NCBI RefSeq assembly: GCF_910592395.1
Contig: NC_088309.1
Location: 2,544,501-2,608,500, forward strand
Direction: 5' to 3'
DNA from: Lineus longissimus
Taxonomy: Eukaryota > Nemertea > Pilidiophora > Heteronemertea > Lineidae
DNA length: 64,000 nt
Position numbers and translations under genes: made by a program. Shown here one piece after another: positions 59,001 to 64,000 of the stretch. The notes beneath the pieces are model-generated. The model searched no databases. It worked only from the letters and a program-made list of their open reading frames with translations, and was not told the origin of the DNA. Every line of letters starts with the position of its first letter. The first letter of the stretch is position 1.

Positions 59001-62000
59001 AGCAAAACGGAAGTCTGCACCTCTCCACCGCCAAGTTAGTATGATTGATAGCAGACATTGAATGCAGGCAGCATGACCAGCTATAAACCCTCCTTACTTC
59101 TCTCAGAACAACAACGGCCATCCGCTAAGTATGAATGCAAGTGACTTGCCATACCCCTTCTGCTACGAGAAATCGGCATGTTTCTGTGCATGATTCATAT
59201 CAAGGTGGCAATGAACAACCCTCTTCTAGTCTACGGTTACATAAATATACTGGTTTATAACCATTACCGTCTGGCCATTTTAGTAATGTCAATTACAAAC
59301 CAGCATGAATGTTCATTGGCGGTGCATGTTCGTAAGAGAATGTTTAGCAGTAAACTATTCGTAGACTTGCATTGTGTGAATCTTGCATCTTGTTCATTAG
59401 AGATGATGACTAACTAATGACACTAACAAGAGGTCTGTGTCTTTGTTTGAATGAGATTGGGTGAATGACAATGGAAATCTTGCACATTTGTGAACAGACC
59501 ACATCACCTATCATCACAGAGGCATCGAAAGTGAAGGAAGGAGGTCGACCTTTAAGTATACTTCTACCGAAATTTAATGCAGATTGATGAAGTCAGGGAG
59601 TTAAAACCCTTTATCTGAATCTTTCTGATGTCTATAGCTGTACATATCCATCACTATCAACCACCTACTAACCAAACAACAGCCGGGAACTTGTTGAAAC
59701 TTTTGAAATGGAAGAACTATTGTCACCTTAAAAAACTTGTCATAGATTTTGTCAGAATATGGCATCTAAGATATTTTGACTTTCTCTAAAGACTGGTTGA
59801 AAAACTGCATCAGGCAACATTTCCCGGCTGTCTCCATTCATATCCTGCTTGTTACTGACCTCTCTCTACTGCTTGCAATGACAGCGCTTACCCCTACGGC
59901 CGAAGAAGCCCTCCATCATTAAATCATTCTCTGATGGTTCGATGATTGTAGCCCAACAGTCACCATCAATACGAGTGTCCTGCCCGGCCCCTCTTGCCAA
60001 ACAGGAGTCGATATCGGACGACTGGGGAGATGTAAGTCTTGTTGGGTCCAATGTATATGTGGCCCAATTTAGGTGTCCCTCCAGTTCCTGTTAGCATGCG
60101 ATTTCATGTTGGGTTTCAGCCGGATATTTCACAAGTCCTTCCAGTCATTGCCTGGTCAGAAAGTCCTCAGTCCCCAAGAATCCCCTTGCTGTCTGTGTAA
60201 CATACATAGGAAACTTATGGGTGTGTGAGGAGGAGGGGGGTTAGGATTAATCAGGGTTAACCAATCTTCTGGTGGGACTTTCTGACCATGTGACTGACTA
60301 GAGGCATTCACCCTTCCATGGCCTCCTAGCATGGTTTGTCTTCACCCTTTCCCATTATAGACACTATTTCACAATTTGTTTGAATCTAGGTAGGATTTTT
60401 TGGCTGTTTGGCAAAAACTACTGGGCCGGTTTCTTCGAAAGTCAAAGACACAAATTCTAACAAAAATCTTTGTAATGGCAAAATCCTATTAGTTTCCAAA
60501 AAAGCAACCAAACTTTAGAGAAATTAGACCAGTAGTTTTCGCACAGCAGTCCGAGAGGACATGGACATTTATGTGTAATTGTTTTTCCTTTGGTTTCTAA
60601 GGTACAGTTTCAGATGTCCGATTCATCTATTCGTCAATAGATTTCCTAAAGTTGAAGAATAATATCCTCATATTTGTTAGAAAGATATCTTTACACAAAA
60701 GGGATGCACCTCTCCCATCCTCCTTTTCCGACGTCCTTTGATTGTGAGTGACCTGCATTAGAAATCTGTCTTAACTGATGGATTCATCAGCACAACAGGC
60801 ATTCATTTGTATGTAGCCTTAATGAGCATGGTATGCTTGGTGTCTCTTGTTGTATGGCTTATGCATCACAGACTCAAACTGCATCTTAACACTGGATGAA
60901 GATAATATTGTAGGAGATGACTTGTACGTAACTCAATTCACTGCAAATAACGTTTTCACTTGATATTGCTTTCACTCTGACTATAATAGTATGAAATTCG
61001 TCACTCTATTCAGTGTAGTTTTCAAGTCAAATGCCACATAAAGAGAAGTATCAAATCTGCAATCTGTTTGTTTTGCACTGTTGTAATCAGATATTAAACG
61101 GTCCTTGGCAAAGAAAACTAAGTCCTTTGTATTAACCACAAGACTGAAGTTGTTCTGCCTTGCAGCCTTTCAATATCGGCATTGAATTCTTTGTACTTGG
61201 CTCTCTCTGAAAGAATGCATGGTATCCAGTACCTTAGAAATAATGATACTGTGAGACTCTACCTTGTTACTTAAGTAACTTTACTAGCATTGTCTCTTTC
61301 AAAGCATCAGCTGGTTGAACTCATCCTATTTCTCTTCTGTTACTCTAGGATGATGTGGAAGAAGAAGACAGAGCCAAAACCAGGACCTTACCGATTACCA
61401 AAAATAGTAAATTTGCAGCAGAACTTGCAAACGATTTACAAAAACGGAAAACATTATCACCAAAACCCAAACCGACAGAGAGTGGTCACAAACAGGGGGG
61501 ATTTGCAAAGAAGATCAAGGACATTGTTGGAGGTAAGAATTGAGATGATGTTACGGTTTGTCTATTTGGTGTCACAAGTACTTGCTCTTTTCTCCAGTCT
61601 TGAGACAAGGCTCTGATGGCCGTGTCTACCAACCCATTGGTGTTAGGAACTAGGTGAAAGACTTTTAAAGCAACCAACTATGAACAGTTTAAAAGAGCCT
61701 TTACTGCTATAGGTTGATCTTCTGTGTGAAAGTATCACTTGCCTCTAGCTGTAAGCTAGTGTGGCTAATATCGAAGTAGGCCTGGTCAAATCGATGTAAT
61801 TTTGCCCACATTTGGCACCAGCTTGGGATAGAGGCCTGAATATTGCTACTTACACACAGATAAGACAAGGTGCCCTGCAACCCTAGTGTCATTGTTTATT
61901 ACGTGGAAGGAACTAGTGCTGTTCTGAGATTGACACCAAGAATACCCTAAGGAATCCTCTGCCTTTTTGTATAGCCTGGTGATATTGTACAGCTCGGTAT

Positions 62001-62149
62001 CTGTATCCCTGTATCTCTTCCTCTCTCATTCCGCTTCTAAGACATAGCCGACACTAAAGCTACTGCTGCAAGGAGTAGCCTCGTGAAACATCTGTCTGTA
62101 CGCTGTAAAAAGTTGTCAGATAAGCTCCATCATGGTGAAACATACCATT
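31242..62149 (+). CDS. MYO9: Unconventional myosin-IX, 3'-truncated by window end (~1711 codons seen)
   Basis: Inferred coding exons: 31242-32096, 32476-32570, 36891-36953, 37153-37252, 38017-38132, 40338-40392, 40627-40794, 41575-41688, 41978-42112, 42301-42413, 42532-42673, 42847-43039, 43333-43420, 44932-44979, 45818-45982, 46568-46607, 46735-46821, 47121-47201, 47450-47680, 47992-48141, 48844-49013, 49208-49432, 50385-50582, 51640-51694, 52466-52498, 53650-53826, 54743-54883, 55761-55871, 56316-56534, 57728-57925, 58900-59034, 59885-60031, 61349-61532, 62048-62149. All are GT-AG and phases agree throughout. The N-terminal RA-like domain, the motor and the IQ motifs match class IX myosins, which are single-headed actin motors carrying a C1 and a RhoGAP domain to inactivate Rho at actin structures. 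Those two C-terminal domains lie beyond the window. One MYO9 gene is usual in invertebrates; vertebrates have MYO9A and MYO9B. Confidence 0.93.
32476..43420 (+). CDS. MYO9: Myosin-IX motor exons 2-13
   Basis: Continues the motor. Exon 32476-32570 carries switch I ([10 protein letters not shown], residues ~295-304). Exons 36891-38132 carry [12 protein letters not shown] and [13 protein letters not shown]. Exon 41575-41688 reads [15 protein letters not shown]. Exon 41978-42112 has switch [10 protein letters not shown] (~530-537) and [24 protein letters not shown]. Exons 42301-43039 give the rest of the upper/lower 50-kDa region, with [19 protein letters not shown]. At the junction of exons 42301-42413 and 42532-42673 the usual DEESNFP of myosins reads DEACKLG, a departure in a normally well-kept loop. 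Exon 43333-43420 starts the variable region before loop 2. Confidence 0.92.
32571..36890 (+). other. Largest myosin-IX intron (4.3 kb)
   Basis: Intron between switch I and the following motor exon. It contains an alternating GTACAT/TGTACA simple repeat at about 34394-34434 and a short G run near 35581-35590. No open frame inside has splice context or recognisable content, and no nested gene was seen. Confidence 0.7.
38133..40337 (+). other. Myosin-IX intron with a SINE
   Basis: 2.2-kb intron. It contains a T homopolymer near 38295-38307 and a tRNA-derived SINE at about 39471-39695. Nothing else recognised. Confidence 0.65.
39471..39695 (+). repeat. tRNA-derived SINE
   Basis: Head with A-box-like TGGCTAGTGGTCAAGAGG and B-box GGTTCGAATCCC (39535-39546), then a body containing ATAAATGGGTACCG and GTCAGAAATGCT. 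The body words recur near 41790-41820, so a family is present. Confidence 0.65.
40804..40920 (+). repeat. tRNA-derived SINE fragment
   Basis: A-box-like AGTGGCGTTATGG and B-box-like GGTTTGATTCTTGG (40851-40864) at normal spacing, with a body that fades out by about 40920. It sits just inside the intron after exon 40627-40794. Confidence 0.45.
41745..41935 (+). repeat. SINE body, 5'-truncated
   Basis: Shares ACAAATGGGTACCG and GTCAGAAATGCT with the SINE at 39471-39695, continues with TTTCAGGGTACACCTGGG and ends GGGCTATAAAGCACAAT. The tRNA-like head is missing or too diverged to see. Confidence 0.55.
44932..46821 (+). CDS. MYO9: Myosin-IX loop-2 insert exons
   Basis: Exons 44932-44979, 45818-45982, 46568-46607 and 46735-46821. 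They code for [14 protein letters not shown] followed by a long hydrophilic insert in loop 2, with Ser/Pro-rich (SPSSPQDS) and strongly basic ([19 protein letters not shown]) parts, ending SVGSQFQ. A large basic loop-2 insert at the actin interface is a hallmark of class IX myosins and is linked to their unusual processivity as single heads (established knowledge). This insert is shorter than the ~145 residues of human MYO9B by my reading. Confidence 0.88.
47121..47680 (+). CDS. MYO9: Myosin-IX lower 50-kDa, SH1 and converter exons
   Basis: Exons 47121-47201 ([24 protein letters not shown]) and 47450-47680 ([23 protein letters not shown], then YQIGATK). These are the actin-binding helix-loop-helix, SH1 helix and converter, close to other myosin IX sequences in order and spacing. 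Confidence 0.93.
47755..47970 (-). repeat. tRNA-derived SINE, antisense in a myosin intron
   Basis: On the minus strand: A-box-like TGTGGTAGAAAGTTGGCCTG, B-box-like GGTTCTATTCCCAATC, then a body with GTAGCTGCGGTTCAGGACACCC. Its end reaches to within about 20 bases of the acceptor of exon 47992-48141. Confidence 0.5.
47992..49013 (+). CDS. MYO9: Myosin-IX neck: four IQ motifs
   Basis: Exons 47992-48141 and 48844-49013. After [13 protein letters not shown] come four IQ-type motifs at residues ~984-1072: [51 protein letters not shown] and [16 protein letters not shown]. These bind calmodulin or related light chains and form the lever arm. The second motif is split by the intron. Confidence 0.92.
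49208..55871 (+). CDS. MYO9: Myosin-IX tail exons, first part
   Basis: Exons 49208-49432, 50385-50582, 51640-51694, 52466-52498, 53650-53826, 54743-54883 and 55761-55871. The tail starts with a charged helical stretch ([12 protein letters not shown]), followed by acidic ([13 protein letters not shown]) and Ser/Pro-rich disordered regions. Later exons have basic-Ser clusters ([30 protein letters not shown]) that look like phosphorylation or 14-3-3 type sites (inference). The 33-bp exon 52466-52498 has a weak donor (GTAGCT) and is the least certain here. If the intron after 49432 is retained, a TAA follows at once. Confidence 0.8.
50026..50105. mobile_element. piggyBac-type MITE, 72 bp with TTAA duplications
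   Basis: TTAA at 50026-50029 and 50102-50105 flank a 72-bp element (50030-50101) with 13-bp perfect terminal inverted repeats CCCTTTAAAGGCT / AGCCTTTAAAGGG. A TTAA target and CCCTTT-type ends are the signature of piggyBac elements (established knowledge). With so little internal sequence it must be non-autonomous. It lies in a myosin-IX intron. Confidence 0.7.
56316..60031 (+). CDS. MYO9: Myosin-IX tail: family of duplicated exons with LAKQES motif
   Basis: Exons 56316-56534, 57728-57925, 58900-59034 and 59885-60031. The first two are clearly paralogous: each opens APPRxRKK and ends with LAKQESxSD...DV, and the flanking intron bases are also alike. The fourth has RLPLRPKKP and [16 protein letters not shown]. 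The third is more diverged ([11 protein letters not shown] ... GLAKRKSAP). All have lengths divisible by three (219, 198, 135, 147) and phase 0 at both ends, so each may be included or skipped without breaking the frame. The repeated LAKQESxSD motif with nearby acidic and aromatic residues suggests a binding or phosphorylation site, function unknown. Confidence 0.82.
58710..58724 (+). repeat. 15-base G run
   Basis: Uninterrupted run of 15 G, with a second G run of 9 at 58778-58786, inside the intron that precedes exon 58900-59034. Confidence 0.9.
60402..60552. mobile_element. Foldback MITE-like element
   Basis: Inverted ends at 60402-60425 and 60528-60552 share AAAACTACTGG on one arm and its complement CCAGTAGTTTT on the other, with about 18 of 24 positions matching. 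Weaker complementarity continues inward (GGTTTCTTCGAAAGT against ACTTTAGAGAAATTAGACC). Lies in the intron after exon 59885-60031. Confidence 0.45.
61349..62149 (+). CDS. MYO9: Myosin-IX tail exons, last two in the window
   Basis: Exon 61349-61532 has an acidic start (DDVEEED) followed by Lys-rich [11 protein letters not shown]; exon 62048-62149 gives a His/Lys-rich segment ([16 protein letters not shown]) and ends with phase 1 at GTGAGT. The acceptor GACATAG before 62048 is less typical than the others, so this exon is a bit less sure. The C1 zinc domain would normally follow, but no exon with its Cys/His pattern is visible to 64000. Confidence 0.7.
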
Positions 62150-64000
62150 GTGAGTAGTTGTGAGATGTATCATGCATGTCGTTTGGGCCAGCCTTGAAAT
62201 GGATTCATTTGCTTTGTCAGTATCAAGGTTCAATGTTTCCAGCACAAGTACAATACAAAGGACCCTTGGTTGCAAAGAAAGTTCCCTATTTGGGCAAAAA
62301 GTTCCAGATGTACACAAGTCAGAAAAAATTGCTCGAAAATAACAAAACTGAAAACTTGAGTCTATGAGGCTGAGTTTACATAGAGTTGTCTCTAGTTACA
62401 TGTCACTTTAGGAACATTCTTGTGACGATGTAATTTCTATGTAATCGCTGCCTTATGAGCTGAAGGTGAGGGCTGGTGCATGGAATGTTCCTTGGTGCAT
62501 TTTGGTTTGAATTTCTCAATGGTCCTTCGGGGGATTAGCATACTTTTGTCACGAATTTCGTTTTCGATATTTCAAGAACATTAGTACTCACAATGTAGTG
62601 TTCTTGTGTTGCCACCAGTATTTAGCGGTGACACACTGTAGTCAGCATCCATTTTGCTATGGTTTTGTTGCCAAGGACTGCTGTGTGTTTGTTTTTTGTT
62701 GCGCATCAAAACAAAATGTTGATGCACTAATAAGACACTCTGTAGGCCCGTTTACGCCATTTAGCAGCTTCAGAACTGATAACACGCATGTCACCTTTTT
62801 CAGATCTCCAATGATAATGAATCGTGCATAGTTTCCCTGAGTATGTTGCATGTTTGAAATTGAATTCAATCCAATGTCCCCGACTTGTCACTAAGTCACT
62901 AATGTTGTGTAGATCAGTTGCAGTATGTTCTGGTCAAGATAACTGACATCATTTCTATACCGTGTGCTCCTAGGGACTCCAGGAAAGGAAGCTCTGAGGT
63001 CTTTGTCAAAGAGTTCCCTGTATACTTGCGGAATATTTGCTGGTATTTCATGTTTGTTGTCTCAGCATCTTGCGTTGGTGCACCAGGAGGAGCAGGTCTC
63101 CTTGCGATGATTCACCATAATACACCCCTGGAAATCAGTATTCCCACACTCTGCGTCAACACCACAAAGGATGGCGGGTCCTCAGTCCGAGGTACAGGCC
63201 TAAGCCAGAGTATGTGAAATCATGCAATGCTCAAAAAGGTGGAGGCTGATCTACCTCAATAGTTCATATGGAACAATGTTTAAAGACGCTTTTGAACTTA
63301 TCCCTTGCCTTGCTGGTTTTACTGTGCAATTGAGATTGTTATCTCCACAGAACTCTGGGGTGTCCGCGGGGATTGGTGACACTGATTTGCCAGGGTGTGA
63401 TAGTACTGATGAACTGAGGCCTGATTTTCCTGGTTTAAGCAGCATATAACAAGGGGCAAATTCATGAAAGTGTTTCATTCAGGCCTAACCAGGTGTTTGA
63501 ATATGTCGATTTAGGGTGAACACTTTCTTGTATTTGGCCCAGATTGTCCAAGAATACTACTAAACTTCTTGGGTCTGAAGAATAATTGGAGTTGACAGGT
63601 GGCAGAAAGGCAAATTGCTCATCAAACCTCAAACAAAGAATACTAAATATGATATCACGTTGTGTGGAGACTCCTGACTGAAGTTCAGGCCTTAATGGTA
63701 TAGTGTTCTTGGACCATCATATCACATTAGAAATGATCTTGCTTTGAACAATGATACAAGGTGTCGGTGCTGTCTATACCTCTGTGCATTCAGTGCTGCA
63801 CCAATTCTCCCTTCCAACCCGCTTCCTTAACACGGCCCATACATTTTGGAGCCTCTCTCAGTTTAGGCAGACGCCCACTGGATGTTCATGACAATCCCTG
63901 TTATGCTTTCTGACAACATGCAGCATGATTTGTTGAAGAATTGTGCATTTTCTAGACGTTGTTTCATTGAAATTTATTGTAACAAAACTACATGTAGATA
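62150..64000. other. Intron, probably of the myosin-IX gene
   Basis: No exon called with confidence. A weak candidate starts after the acceptor GTGCTCCTAG at about 62974 and stays in phase with the previous exon for a short stretch, but its donor (GTATAC) is poor. A 3' exon-like stretch after CTCCACAG near 63353 would give a stop at the splice junction. Otherwise AT-rich. Confidence 0.4.

Noticed and set aside
1-64000. CRISPR array, bacterial operons or rRNA genes
   Set aside because: The sequence is eukaryotic with introns; no spaced short repeats of CRISPR type and no rRNA words were seen.

Overview
This is animal (eukaryotic) nuclear DNA. It holds two multi-exon genes with GT-AG introns, a complete BEL/Pao LTR retrotransposon, a satellite array, tRNA-derived SINEs and several small inverted-repeat elements. 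A single-type class IX myosin, a BEL/Pao element (a type common in non-mammalian animals), abundant SINEs and recurrent AGGCCT-type words suggest a marine invertebrate, possibly an echinoderm, hemichordate or lophotrochozoan. That placement is a weak inference. All exon models were drawn by eye from splice sites, reading phase and remembered protein family features; no alignment was run.

Layout. (1) 1-8180: a full-length BEL/Pao element on the minus strand, with two 238-bp LTRs that read as identical, an AATGG target-site duplication and one uninterrupted 1842-codon gag-pol ORF. It sits inside (2) a satellite of ~923-bp units that runs to about 11292 and also continues off the left edge. Each unit carries a minus-strand tRNA-like pol III promoter. 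(3) 11293-14690: intergenic DNA with an imperfect hairpin, nested 56-bp and 278-bp tandem repeats and one possible minus-strand exon. (4) 14691-~22495: a plus-strand 16-exon gene for an ~844-residue protein with the order LOTUS, RRM, RRM, RRM, Tudor, most like TDRD10 among named Tudor proteins and probably a germline RNA-granule factor. (5) ~22500-31180: mostly non-coding, with small inverted repeats, a two-exon coding fragment of unknown identity (26504-26743) and a possible 5' UTR exon. (6) 31181 to beyond 62149: a plus-strand unconventional myosin-IX gene. In 34 inferred coding exons it encodes an N-terminal RA-like domain, the complete motor with a basic loop-2 insert, four IQ motifs and a long Ser/Pro/Lys-rich tail. 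The C1 and RhoGAP domains expected of the family are not in the window, so the gene is truncated at the right edge.

The points most worth following up are the LOTUS-3xRRM-Tudor arrangement, a tandemly duplicated family of phase 0-0 tail exons in the myosin carrying a LAKQES motif, two short uORFs (one overlapping the myosin start codon), the young intact BEL/Pao element, the pol III-like unit in the satellite and a 72-bp piggyBac-type MITE with TTAA duplications. Introns not described separately showed nothing beyond AT-rich unique sequence and simple repeats.
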